DNA from: Paludibacteraceae bacterium
GTDB lineage: Bacteria > Bacteroidota > Bacteroidia > Bacteroidales > Paludibacteraceae
Direction: 5' to 3'
Length of the DNA stretch: 8,389 nt
Assembly: GCA_017648235.1 (NCBI GenBank)
Contig: JAGCIZ010000297.1
Coordinates: 1-8,389, forward strand
This document shows positions 1 through 7,219 of this stretch, in pieces. The notes beneath the pieces are model-generated. The model was not told the DNA's origin, searched no databases, and worked only from the letters and a program-made list of their open reading frames with translations. Each line of letters opens with the position of its first letter. Within the stretch, counting starts at the first letter, position 1. The position numbers and the translations under genes are program-made.

Positions 1-524
1 AAATAAGACTTAGGGCCTTAGAACCAGAAGATTTAGAATTCCTATACAAATGGGAAAACAATTCGAAATTTTGGCAAGAAGGGAACAATATGAATCCTTA
101 CTCAAAATATACACTCAAATGCTACATTGAAAACAGTCAATCTATTTACGAGCAGAAACAACTTAGACTGATGATAGAAGAAAAAGAATTTTCACAAACC
201 GTAGGATGCGTAGATTTATTTGATTTCGACACACACAACTTAAAAGTTGGAATAGGAATTTTGGTTGATGAAGAATTTTCCAACAACGGATTTGCAACTC
301 AAGCGATAAACTTAACATGCGAGTATATATTTAATCTTCTACATCTACACCAAGTCTATTGCCACATTGCGTCTAACAACTATGCGAGTATAAAAGTTTT
401 TGAAAAATCAGGATTCAAAAAAAAAGGAATTCTGACCGACTGGCTATTAATAGAAAACAGATTTACTGATACATATATTTACTCCCGATTGAACGAAAAA
501 CACTTTTTAACCCAATCAAAATAG
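1..524 (+). CDS. GNAT family N-acetyltransferase (RimJ/RimL-like), 5' end cut by window
   Basis: The reading frame is already open at base 3, where it encodes IRLRALEPEDLEFLYKWEN, a typical N-terminus of RimJ/RimL-type GNAT proteins. The true start therefore lies just left of the window, and the ATG at 90 is an internal methionine. GNAT enzymes transfer an acetyl group from acetyl-CoA to an amine on a protein or small molecule; the substrate here is unknown. Visible landmarks are the beta-4 strand and acetyl-CoA loop (VGIGILVDEEFSNNGFATQAI, about residues 81-101 of the visible part) and the C-terminal NNYASIKVFEKSGFKKKG segment, which matches the usual N-xxS-x-x-x-(Y/F)-EKxGF motif. The R/Q that normally opens the R/Q-x-x-G-x-G/A loop is serine (SNNGFA). 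The stop is two bases before maf, so the two genes are probably co-transcribed. The family assignment is firm; the role is unknown. Confidence 0.9.
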   Translation, partial: IRLRALEPEDLEFLYKWENNSKFWQEGNNMNPYSKYTLKCYIENSQSIYEQKQLRLMIEEKEFSQTVGCVDLFDFDTHNLKVGIGILVDEEFSNNGFATQAINLTCEYIFNLLHLHQVYCHIASNNYASIKVFEKSGFKKKGILTDWLLIENRFTDTYIYSRLNEKHFLTQSK

Positions 525-526
525 AA

Positions 527-1102
527 ATGCTTTCAAATCTAGAAAAATATCAAATAATACTAGCATCAAAATCTCCAAGAAGAAAAGAATTGTTAAATGC
601 ACTTGGTGTAAATTTTTTCATTAAAACACAAGAAGAACTAGAAGAAATTTATCCAGACACACTGCAAGGCGCTGAGATTGTGGAATTTCTAGCAAAGCAA
701 AAATCAAACTTTTTTGAGATTAAAAATAATGAACTGATTATTTCTGCAGACACCATTGTTTGTGTTGAGAATAAAGTTTTAGGAAAACCAACCAACGAAA
801 TTGAAGCAAAAAAAATGCTGTCGTTACTTTCTGGAAAAACACATCAAGTTTTTACTGGTGTATGCATTAGAACAAGAGAAAAAGAAAGTGTTTTTTCTGT
901 TGCTTCAAGCGTTACTTTCGCAAATCTCACAGAAGAAGAGATTGACTTCTACATAAAACATTTCCGCCCATTAGATAAAGCAGGAGCTTATGGTATACAA
1001 GAATGGATAGGTTTCATTGGAATTCAGTCCATATCCGGTTCTTACTGGAATGTTATGGGATTGCCACTTCAACGATTGTATCAAGAACTCAAAAAATTTT
1101 AA
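527..1102 (+). CDS. maf: Maf family nucleoside triphosphate pyrophosphatase (dTTP/UTP type)
   Basis: This 191-residue protein has the full length and all landmarks of the Maf/HAM1-like fold. The phosphate-binding SKSPRR is at residues 14-19 near the N-terminus, the catalytic aspartate is in SADTIV (D75), SGKTHQVFTG lies at 102-111, and DKAGAYGIQ is at 150-158. The KAGAYGIQ form is characteristic of the YhdE/BsMaf branch, which hydrolyses dTTP, UTP and some modified pyrimidine triphosphates to the monophosphate plus pyrophosphate; the YceF branch (7-methyl-GTP) differs at this motif. That points to a cytoplasmic house-cleaning role. The ATG at 527 is two bases after the upstream stop and places SPRR at the normal distance from the N-terminus. 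The gene converges with ispE, 8 bases away. Family assignment is secure; substrate subtype is inferred from the motif. Confidence 0.95.
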   Translation: MLSNLEKYQIILASKSPRRKELLNALGVNFFIKTQEELEEIYPDTLQGAEIVEFLAKQKSNFFEIKNNELIISADTIVCVENKVLGKPTNEIEAKKMLSLLSGKTHQVFTGVCIRTREKESVFSVASSVTFANLTEEEIDFYIKHFRPLDKAGAYGIQEWIGFIGIQSISGSYWNVMGLPLQRLYQELKKF

Positions 1103-1110
1103 CTTAAAAG

Positions 1111-1920
1111 TTATTCCAAAAACTTTTCACAAAACGCTAGTTCACAATCACTAATTTTTAGAATCGGCTTTTCCTGAAAAATTCCATAAACAGATGAACC
1201 AGAACCCGACATTGAAGCATAAATAGCTCCATTTTGATATAAATCTTTTTTCAACTTTGCAATTTGTGGATAAAGTTCAAAAATCCCTTTTTCAAAGTCA
1301 TTCTCTACAGTGTTTTTCCAAAAAGAAACAGGTTGTCCTATAGAGTCAACCAAAGGAATAAGAGGCCTCTTTGGAACAACATTCGAATAAGCCTCTTTTG
1401 TAGAAACAAAAATATTTGGCTTTATCAATGCTAAATATAAATCTTTCAATAAAACATCTATATCTGAAAAAACATTACCTATTCCCGTAGCAAAAACTGG
1501 CTTGTTTTTGATAAAAAAAGCACAATCTGCCCCCAATTGAGAAACATAGTTTTCCATCTGTTCAATAGAAAGTTCCAAACCAAAGAACTGATTAAGCATT
1601 TTCAACATAAATGCCGCATCAGATGACCCTCCTCCCAAACCCGCTCCAACAGGGATTTTTTTCTGCAAGAAAATCTCCAACTCTGGCAATAAGAAATCCT
1701 TCTGAAGAAGTCGTAAAACTCTCACCACCAAATTATTTTCAATATCTCCTTCAAAATCAACTCCCTCTACATAAAGCGAAGTTTTTTGAGCAGGAACAAA
1801 CTCCAAAACATCGCACAAAGGAATGGGATAAAACACCGTTTCTATGTTATGATACCCATTTGGTAATCTAGAAACGATATTTAATCCAAGATTTATTTTT
1901 GCATTAGGGAAACAGATCAT
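1111..1920 (-). CDS. ispE: 4-diphosphocytidyl-2-C-methyl-D-erythritol kinase (IspE)
   Basis: GHMP-superfamily kinase of the non-mevalonate (MEP) isoprenoid pathway; it phosphorylates the 2-OH of CDP-methylerythritol with ATP in the cytoplasm. All GHMP landmarks are present in a 269-residue protein: N-terminal FPNAKINLGLNI with lysine 8, the glycine-rich ATP loop PVGAGLGGGSSDAA (90-103), LGAD with the catalytic-type aspartate (D132), and the C-terminal MSGSGSSVYGIF. I chose the ATG at 1918-1920. The frame stays open to a TTG at 1933-1935, but the ATG start gives MICFPNAKINL, the usual beginning of bacteroidal IspE, and the five extra residues match nothing conserved. With the ATG start, the gap from the argS stop is 17 bases. 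It is the last gene of the M3 peptidase-argS-ispE group and converges with maf. Confidence 0.95.
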   Translation of the reverse strand: MICFPNAKINLGLNIVSRLPNGYHNIETVFYPIPLCDVLEFVPAQKTSLYVEGVDFEGDIENNLVVRVLRLLQKDFLLPELEIFLQKKIPVGAGLGGGSSDAAFMLKMLNQFFGLELSIEQMENYVSQLGADCAFFIKNKPVFATGIGNVFSDIDVLLKDLYLALIKPNIFVSTKEAYSNVVPKRPLIPLVDSIGQPVSFWKNTVENDFEKGIFELYPQIAKLKKDLYQNGAIYASMSGSGSSVYGIFQEKPILKISDCELAFCEKFLE

Positions 1921-1937
1921 TTTCAATCTCAGCAAAA

Positions 1938-3731
1938 TTACATTCTTTCAGGCACTTCTATTCCTAACAAACTCATTGCTAGCTTTATAACCTTTGCAAC
2001 ATTTTTCGACAATAAAAGTCGGAACGAACGCAACGACTCATTTTCTTCTTTTAGTATTGAAAAATCGTGATAGAATTGATTATATTCTTTCACCAAATCA
2101 TAAGTATAATTTGCTATTACTGAAGGACTATACTCTTTTCCTGCCAATTGTACAGTCTCCTGAAAAGCAATCAAAAGTTGAATCAATCCCGACTCTTTCT
2201 CTGAAATTTTTAGGTTTTTATCAAGTTTTCCATCAATGGCAATTTCTTGTTCCTCGGCTTTTCTTAGAACGGACTTTATCCGAGCATAAGTATACTGAAT
2301 AAATGGACCTGTATTTCCATTAAAATCAATTGATTCTTTTGGATCAAAAGTCATATTCTTACGAGGATCTACCTTAAGAATAAAATATTTCAAAGCCCCA
2401 AGCCCAACCATTCTGGTAATATTTTCCACCTCTTCTGGAGAGCAATTATCAAGTTTACCTAATTCTTCGGAAGTTTCTTTTGCAGTAGCAATCATTTCAT
2501 CCATCAAATCATCGGCGTCTACAACAGTTCCTTCACGACTCTTCATTTTTCCCTCGGGAAGTTCTACCATTCCATAAGAGAAATGAACCAAATCTTTACC
2601 CCACTTGAAGCCCAATTTATCTAACAAAATAGACAATACCTGAAAATGATAATTTTGCTCATTTCCAACCACATAAACCATTTTATCAATAGAAAAATCT
2701 TCAAAACGAAGTTTTGCTGTACCAATATCTTGAGTCATATAAACCGATGTTCCATCAGCACGCAAAAGCAATTTTTCGTCCAAACCCTCAGCCGTAAGAT
2801 CTGCCCAAACAGATCCATCTTCTCGTTTATAAAAAACTCCTTTTTGCAAACCTTCCTCTACCTTCGATTTTCCTTCAAGATAGGTATCTGATTCGTAATA
2901 AATTTTATCAAAGTCAACACCTAAACGTTTATATGTTTCATTAAATCCTGCATAAACCCATTCGTTCATTTTCTGCCAAAGTTCTCGAACTTCTTCATCA
3001 CCCGCCTCCCATGCTCGCAACATTTCTTGCGCTTCGAGCATCAATGGAGCGTTACGTTTGGCTTCTTCCTCTGATTGTCCTTGCGCCATCAAATCAGCAA
3101 TCTGACTTTTATATTCTTTATCGAACTTAACATAAAAATCGCCCACCAAATGGTCACCTTTTACATTAAGAGAAGTTGGGGTTGCATTTTCTCCAAACTT
3201 TTTCCAAGCCAACATCGACTTACAAATATGAATTCCTCTATCGTTTACGATATTGGTTTTTACCACATTATTACCATTGGCTTTTAAGATTTCACTCAAA
3301 CTAAAGCCCAATAAATTATTACGAATATGTCCTAAATGCAAAGGTTTGTTTGTATTTGGAGAAGAATATTCTACCATCACCAAAGGAGAATCTTCCGTTT
3401 GTGAAACAAATCCAAATTTTTCTTCCGCATCTATTTTTTCCAACATATCCAACCAATACGACACATCAATCGTAAGATTCAAAAATCCCTTTATTACATT
3501 ATAATTCAAGACCAACGGAAATTTTTGACAAATATACTCACCCAATTCATTTCCAAGAACCTCTGGCGATTTGCGTGCCTGCTTTACAAAAGAGAAAGTT
3601 ACAATTGTAATATCTCCCGCAAATTCTTTTCTTGTTTTCTGCAACTGAATATTAGACTTCTCTACATCAATATCATAAAGCGACTTTACTGCTTTTACAA
3701 CAATCTCGGCTAATGTTTCTTCTAGTATCAT
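1938..3731 (-). CDS. argS: arginine--tRNA ligase (arginyl-tRNA synthetase)
   Basis: Full-length class I aminoacyl-tRNA synthetase (597 residues) that charges tRNA-Arg with arginine using ATP. The N-terminal Arg-tRNA-synthetase additional domain (about 1-90, including KEFAGDITIVTF) is followed by VEYSSPNTNKPLHLGHIRN, which holds the HIGH-type signature HLGH at 132-135. The KMSKS-equivalent is KMKSREG (395-401), with the S-to-K style divergence seen in many ArgS proteins. The C-terminal DALR-type anticodon-binding domain begins around residue 475, after GNTGPFIQYTYARIKS, a conserved ArgS segment. The ATG at 3731 is 15 bases after the stop of the upstream M3 peptidase gene. No TAnnTTTG element was seen in the gap or just upstream, so transcription from the peptidase promoter is likely. 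Nothing appears broken or missing. Confidence 0.98.
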   Translation of the reverse strand: MILEETLAEIVVKAVKSLYDIDVEKSNIQLQKTRKEFAGDITIVTFSFVKQARKSPEVLGNELGEYICQKFPLVLNYNVIKGFLNLTIDVSYWLDMLEKIDAEEKFGFVSQTEDSPLVMVEYSSPNTNKPLHLGHIRNNLLGFSLSEILKANGNNVVKTNIVNDRGIHICKSMLAWKKFGENATPTSLNVKGDHLVGDFYVKFDKEYKSQIADLMAQGQSEEEAKRNAPLMLEAQEMLRAWEAGDEEVRELWQKMNEWVYAGFNETYKRLGVDFDKIYYESDTYLEGKSKVEEGLQKGVFYKREDGSVWADLTAEGLDEKLLLRADGTSVYMTQDIGTAKLRFEDFSIDKMVYVVGNEQNYHFQVLSILLDKLGFKWGKDLVHFSYGMVELPEGKMKSREGTVVDADDLMDEMIATAKETSEELGKLDNCSPEEVENITRMVGLGALKYFILKVDPRKNMTFDPKESIDFNGNTGPFIQYTYARIKSVLRKAEEQEIAIDGKLDKNLKISEKESGLIQLLIAFQETVQLAGKEYSPSVIANYTYDLVKEYNQFYHDFSILKEENESLRSFRLLLSKNVAKVIKLAMSLLGIEVPERM

Positions 3732-3746
3732 GTTATATTATTTTTT

Positions 3747-5849
3747 CTATTTTTTTATTCCATCACGTTTCATCAAAGCATCAATCGAAGGATCTTGACC
3801 TCTAAATCTTTTGTACAAAACAGACAAATCTTCGCTACTTCCTTTTTCCAATATATTTATACGAAACGAATCAGCTGTTTCCTTGTCAAAAATACCATTT
3901 TGCTTAAACAACGAGAAAGCATCCGCATCAAGCACCTCCGACCATTTATAACTATAATATCCAGCAGCATAACCACCTGAAAAAATATGGTTAAATGCAG
4001 TCTGCATATGAGTATTTGGAACTACAGGAAGAACTGCCACCTGCTCCATCGCCTCATTGCCAAAATCAACAACATTTCCTTCAAATGGTTGTTCCAACGT
4101 ATGCCAAGCCATATCCAGATATCCAAAACTCAACTGACGAACACAAGCATATGCGGCATGATAATTTTGCGACTGACGAATTTTGTCTATCAAATCTTGA
4201 GGAATAGAAAGTTGAGTTTCGTAATGTTTAGCAAACGTATCAAGAAACTCTTTTTCAGACAAATAGTTTTCCATAAACTGAGAAGGGAGTTCTACAAAAT
4301 CTCGACTTACGTTTGTCCCGGAAACCACCTCGTACTGACAACGTGAAAGAATTCCGTGCAATGCATGTCCAAATTCGTGCAAGAAAGTTTCCACTTCACT
4401 ATAAGTAAGCAATGCAGGCTTAGTTGCTGTGGCACGAGTAAAGTTCATCACATTCACCACATGCGGACGAGAATCAACACCATTCTCAATATATTGCGGT
4501 TTAAAATCGCTCATCCAAGCACCGCCTCGTTTCCCTTCACGAGGATGAAAATCGGAATAATAAACAGCTAAAAATTTTCCTTCGCTATCAAAAACCTCAT
4601 AAGCATCAACCTCTTCATGATAAACTTGAATAGCAGTATTTTTAACAAACGTCAAACCAAAAAGACGATTTGCCAAATCAAAAACACCTTTTTTTACTGT
4701 CTCAAGTTCAAAATAATGACGTAATTCTTCTTCACTAATAGCATATTTTTCTTGCTTCAATTTTTCAGAATAGAAACTCCAATCCCAAGCCTGTAACGTA
4801 TCATCAAATCCTAACTTCCTAGCAAATTGTTGTAATTCTTCATATTCCTTTCTTGCAATAGGAACATAAGCATCTCGCAATTGATCAAGCAAATCATAAA
4901 CATTTTCCGTTGACTTTGCCATCGTTTTGCGCAATGATTTTTCAGCATAGCACTTTTTATCAAAGAGTTGCACAATGGCTAAACGAGTATTAACAATCTC
5001 CTTTATAAGTTCGATATTATCAAATTCTCCTCCTAAACAACGGGTATTGTATGCCATATAAAGTTCTCGGCGAACATCTCGATTTTCACAATATTGCATA
5101 ACCGGAATATAAGTTGTTGGCTTCAAATCAAGCAACCAACCCTTCATTCCCTTCTTCTCAGCATTGGCAAAAAGCATTTGTTTAACGTCATCACTCACAC
5201 CTGCAAGTAAAGATTCTTCCTTCAAAAGTTTTGTCCAAGCATTTGTTGCTTTTAGCACATTTTGTTCATAAGAAAGTGACAACTTACTTAGTTGCGCTTT
5301 TAACTCTCGGTAAATCGGTTTTTTCTCAGGAGAAAGACTAACAGCTCCGCTAGCAAAATCATCATAAATATCTTCGAGCATTTTATATTGCTCCTTATTC
5401 AATTGAAGTCTATCGCGCTGTTCATACACCGATTTGATTCGTACAAAAAGTTTTTCATTCAAACTAATTGAAGAACTATATTCCGACAATTTAGGAGAAA
5501 TCTCCAACTCAATTTTCTGCAATTCTTCATCAGTTTCTGCACTTGCTAAGTTAAAAAAACAATTTGCAACCACATTGAGCAATCTTCCTGAAGTCACATA
5601 TGGTTCAATTGTATTTTCAAAAGTTGGGCTATCTGTATTGTTTGCAATTTTATCAATCTCTTGCAAACCCTGTTTTATTCCTTCCTCAAAAGCAGGAAGA
5701 TAGTGTTCGTTCTTGATTTCATTAAATGGATAAGTCCCATACGGAGTATCCCAATTTTTATAATTAAAGAATGGATTTTCTGCAGTCATTGTCATAACAC
5801 AAAATAAGAAAACGGATAAAAGCAACGTATAAACACGATTTGAAAACAT
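3747..5849 (-). CDS. dcp: exported M3 family zinc metallopeptidase (peptidyl-dipeptidase Dcp-like)
   Basis: A 700-residue thimet-oligopeptidase-family (M3) enzyme, of the usual family length plus a signal peptide. Zinc ligands are visible as HEFGH (491-495) and E520 in DFVELPSQFMEN, with the standard 29-residue spacing. The substrate-side loop GGYAAGYYSYKW lies at about 625-636, and GKRGGAWMSDF precedes the active site. Known relatives cut short peptides, Dcp releasing C-terminal dipeptides and OpdA acting as an endo-oligopeptidase; motifs alone do not separate these, so the symbol is tentative. I chose the ATG at 5847-5849: it starts a signal peptide (basic NR, hydrophobic stretch at 6-19, likely cleavage after MTMTA at A23), and a promoter lies just upstream. 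The frame extends to a TTG at 5918, but those 23 codons overlap the promoter and the preceding stop. The lead gene of a peptidase-argS-ispE group; probably periplasmic. Confidence 0.93.
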   Translation of the reverse strand: MFSNRVYTLLLSVFLFCVMTMTAENPFFNYKNWDTPYGTYPFNEIKNEHYLPAFEEGIKQGLQEIDKIANNTDSPTFENTIEPYVTSGRLLNVVANCFFNLASAETDEELQKIELEISPKLSEYSSSISLNEKLFVRIKSVYEQRDRLQLNKEQYKMLEDIYDDFASGAVSLSPEKKPIYRELKAQLSKLSLSYEQNVLKATNAWTKLLKEESLLAGVSDDVKQMLFANAEKKGMKGWLLDLKPTTYIPVMQYCENRDVRRELYMAYNTRCLGGEFDNIELIKEIVNTRLAIVQLFDKKCYAEKSLRKTMAKSTENVYDLLDQLRDAYVPIARKEYEELQQFARKLGFDDTLQAWDWSFYSEKLKQEKYAISEEELRHYFELETVKKGVFDLANRLFGLTFVKNTAIQVYHEEVDAYEVFDSEGKFLAVYYSDFHPREGKRGGAWMSDFKPQYIENGVDSRPHVVNVMNFTRATATKPALLTYSEVETFLHEFGHALHGILSRCQYEVVSGTNVSRDFVELPSQFMENYLSEKEFLDTFAKHYETQLSIPQDLIDKIRQSQNYHAAYACVRQLSFGYLDMAWHTLEQPFEGNVVDFGNEAMEQVAVLPVVPNTHMQTAFNHIFSGGYAAGYYSYKWSEVLDADAFSLFKQNGIFDKETADSFRINILEKGSSEDLSVLYKRFRGQDPSIDALMKRDGIKK

Positions 5850-5872
5850 TTTTTTCAACCAAAAAGAAAGTA

Positions 5873-5906
5873 CAAAGATAGGAAAAAGTAAGTATTTTTT
5901 AGCAAA
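5873..5906 (-). promoter_or_regulatory. Bacteroidota-type promoter for the M3 peptidase-argS-ispE operon
   Basis: Read on the minus strand, TATCTTTG (5880-5873) matches the -7 consensus TAnnTTTG exactly. TTTG (5906-5903), inside a TTTTTG run, matches the -33 element, with 22 bases between the two boxes, at the long end of the accepted range. Transcription would begin around 5865-5870, giving a leader of roughly 15-20 bases that ends in an A-rich stretch before the ATG at 5849. The position between the WbqC-family stop and the peptidase start fits an operon boundary. T-rich DNA produces such matches by chance, so the call rests on two boxes in a sensible place and on the fact that it agrees with the preferred start codon. 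Confidence 0.6.
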
Positions 5907-5914
5907 AATCACTT
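5883..5914 (-). terminator. possible weak Rho-independent terminator after the WbqC-family gene
   Basis: On the minus strand, directly after the TGA at 5917-5915, AAGT-(bulged G)-ATTTTT (5914-5904) can pair with AAAAAT-ACTT (5899-5890) around a GCTA loop, giving ten pairs with one bulge. A TTTTT run follows at 5887-5883. The stem has a single G-C pair, so it would be weak. It also shares bases with the -33 box of the peptidase promoter. Location is good, stability is poor; it may be a chance structure in A/T-rich DNA. Confidence 0.3.
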
Positions 5915-6544
5915 TCAACGCATTACAGGAAACGTATCTCTCAAAACAATTCGACTTTCGTTGCCCATATTAAAAAGAAGATCTACAACACTCAAATTAG
6001 GAATAAAACCATTTCTTTGCTTAAACACCTGATAATAAGAAATATCAAAAAAATCCTTATCGACACAACTCAACTTCTTAGGATGAATCATTTCCCTAAA
6101 ATCATTTGCATGAAAATCAATGTATTTTTCCGTTAATTGTACTTTTGTTTTTATATCTAACAGAGTCATTATTAAACGGGTCAACTCCATATTGAAGTCA
6201 AGCAAAAACTGATATTTTTTTTCGTAAAACGGTGCAAAATCATCTTCGTAATATTCAAAAAAAGGCGCAGAATTATACGCAGATTTTATTGCTCTCCAAT
6301 GCAATTGTTGCCAGTTATTATGATGCGAAACTCGTACATCATTCACACATTGCTTTCCTACTGCCTTTTCTACAGGAATTGACAAATCCATTCTCCCACT
6401 TGCCGTGGCAATGGTACAACGATTAAAATAAGTCTGCTTTTCGTAAAAACTCCACTGTTCCACCAAAGTAAAGTCATAATTAAAAACTTTACTAAAGTAC
6501 CAAATATTGGGAAGATATGCAGACGAAAGCAAAACCTGTGTCAT
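5915..6544 (-). CDS. WbqC family protein
   Basis: A 209-residue protein with the features of the WbqC-like family: N-terminal LLSSAYLPNIWYFSKVFNYD, the conserved YFNRC segment (39-43), LSIPVEK (54-60), the aromatic NSAPFFEYYEDDFAPFYEKK block (91-110) and a C-terminal FIPNLSVVDLLFNMGNES (180-197). The family is named after a gene in O-antigen clusters, but its biochemical role is not established; relatives are common as single chromosomal genes in Bacteroidota. No signal peptide or membrane segment is seen, so it is probably cytoplasmic. Its ATG (6544-6542) overlaps the upp TGA (6543-6541) in an ATGA arrangement, suggesting translational coupling to upp. No lepB or polysaccharide genes are visible nearby, so context does not support a surface-sugar role here. 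Family confidence is good; function unknown. Confidence 0.85.
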   Translation of the reverse strand: MTQVLLSSAYLPNIWYFSKVFNYDFTLVEQWSFYEKQTYFNRCTIATASGRMDLSIPVEKAVGKQCVNDVRVSHHNNWQQLHWRAIKSAYNSAPFFEYYEDDFAPFYEKKYQFLLDFNMELTRLIMTLLDIKTKVQLTEKYIDFHANDFREMIHPKKLSCVDKDFFDISYYQVFKQRNGFIPNLSVVDLLFNMGNESRIVLRDTFPVMR

Positions 6545-7197
6545 AATTTACAACCAAAAGCCAAATCTCCTGCATCTCCCAATCCGGGAACTATGTAAGA
6601 ACTCTTATTTAACAATGGATCAACAGCAGCAACCCAAAGAGTACTATTTTCGGGGAAACACTTCTGCATATGAGCAATCGCCTGCTCACTAGCTATCAGA
6701 CTCAAAACATGCAACTTCCGAGGAGTACCTTTTGTCAAAAGAGCCTTGTAGGCTAATTCCATTGATTCTCCAGTTGCCAACATCGGATCACAAAGAATTA
6801 GAGTTCTGCCATTCAAATCGGGGGAAGCTATATACTCTACAAAAACGTCAAAATCTGTATGTGAACTATCTTTATATTTTCGAAATGCAGAAACAAAAGC
6901 ATTTTCTGCTTTATCAAAATAGTTTAAAACTCCTTGATGAAATAAAACACCAGCTCTCAATATAGAAGCGATAACTATTTTTTCCGAAAGAGTATTTATT
7001 TTGGTTTCAGCAAGAGGAGTTTGAATCACTTCGGAAGAATATGAAAGTTCCTTACTTAATTCATACGATAAAATTTCTGCAACTCGCTCTAAATTTCTTC
7101 TAAAACGCATCGAATCCTTTTGAATATCAATCGAACGAATTTCTTTCAAAAAATTATTTAACAGAGAATTCCTATCCGATAAATTACAAACCTTCAT
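6541..7197 (-). CDS. upp: uracil phosphoribosyltransferase
   Basis: Uracil salvage enzyme that makes UMP and pyrophosphate from uracil and PRPP in the cytoplasm. The 218-residue length is normal for the bacteroidal form. Motifs are in the expected order: DSMRFRRNLERV (28-39), ILRAGVLFHQGVLNYFDKAE (79-98), the PRPP-binding loop LILCDPMLATGESM (133-146) and the C-terminal uracil-binding YIVPGLGDAGDLAFG (201-215). The usual arginine of the GDAGDR motif in enterobacterial and Gram-positive enzymes is leucine here, which to my knowledge is the normal state in Bacteroidota. The ATG at 7197 gives the standard MKVxNLS-type N-terminus. It lies 22 bases after aguB, with no clear promoter between them, and overlaps the next gene by 4 bases, so it is probably the middle gene of a three-gene operon. 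Confidence 0.97.
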   Translation of the reverse strand: MKVCNLSDRNSLLNNFLKEIRSIDIQKDSMRFRRNLERVAEILSYELSKELSYSSEVIQTPLAETKINTLSEKIVIASILRAGVLFHQGVLNYFDKAENAFVSAFRKYKDSSHTDFDVFVEYIASPDLNGRTLILCDPMLATGESMELAYKALLTKGTPRKLHVLSLIASEQAIAHMQKCFPENSTLWVAAVDPLLNKSSYIVPGLGDAGDLAFGCKL

Positions 7198-7219
7198 ACC
7201 TTTTTTAATCCGAAAAAAA

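Noticed and set aside
90..524. ATG at 90 as the start of the GNAT gene
   Set aside because: The frame is open back to base 3 and encodes a conserved RimJ/RimL-type N-terminus (IRLRALEPEDLEFLY), so the start lies outside the window.
1106..1127. AAAAGTT...AACTTTT repeat as a Rho-independent terminator for maf
   Set aside because: The stem is seven pairs, nearly all A-T, with an 8-base loop and no U-run after it, so it is too weak to call.
1611..1871. Plus-strand open frame of 86 codons inside ispE
   Set aside because: It is the antisense shadow of a conserved gene, with no recognisable motif and no promoter.
1933..1935. TTG start for ispE
   Set aside because: It adds five unconserved residues; the ATG at 1920 gives the normal IspE N-terminus.
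1918..1945. TAATTTTG just before the ispE ATG as an ispE promoter
   Set aside because: It matches TAnnTTTG, but the nearest TTTG upstream is 27 bases away, outside the usual spacing, and the box spans the argS stop in T-rich DNA. Co-transcription with argS explains expression.
3987..4346. Plus-strand open frame of 119 codons inside the M3 peptidase gene
   Set aside because: Antisense to a conserved zinc-peptidase region; composition is biased in the way shadow frames are and nothing resembles a known family.
7198..7219. Separate promoter for upp in the 22-base gap after aguB
   Set aside because: The nearest match (TAATTTTT on the minus strand) lacks the final G and there is no paired -33 box; the short gap fits an operon.
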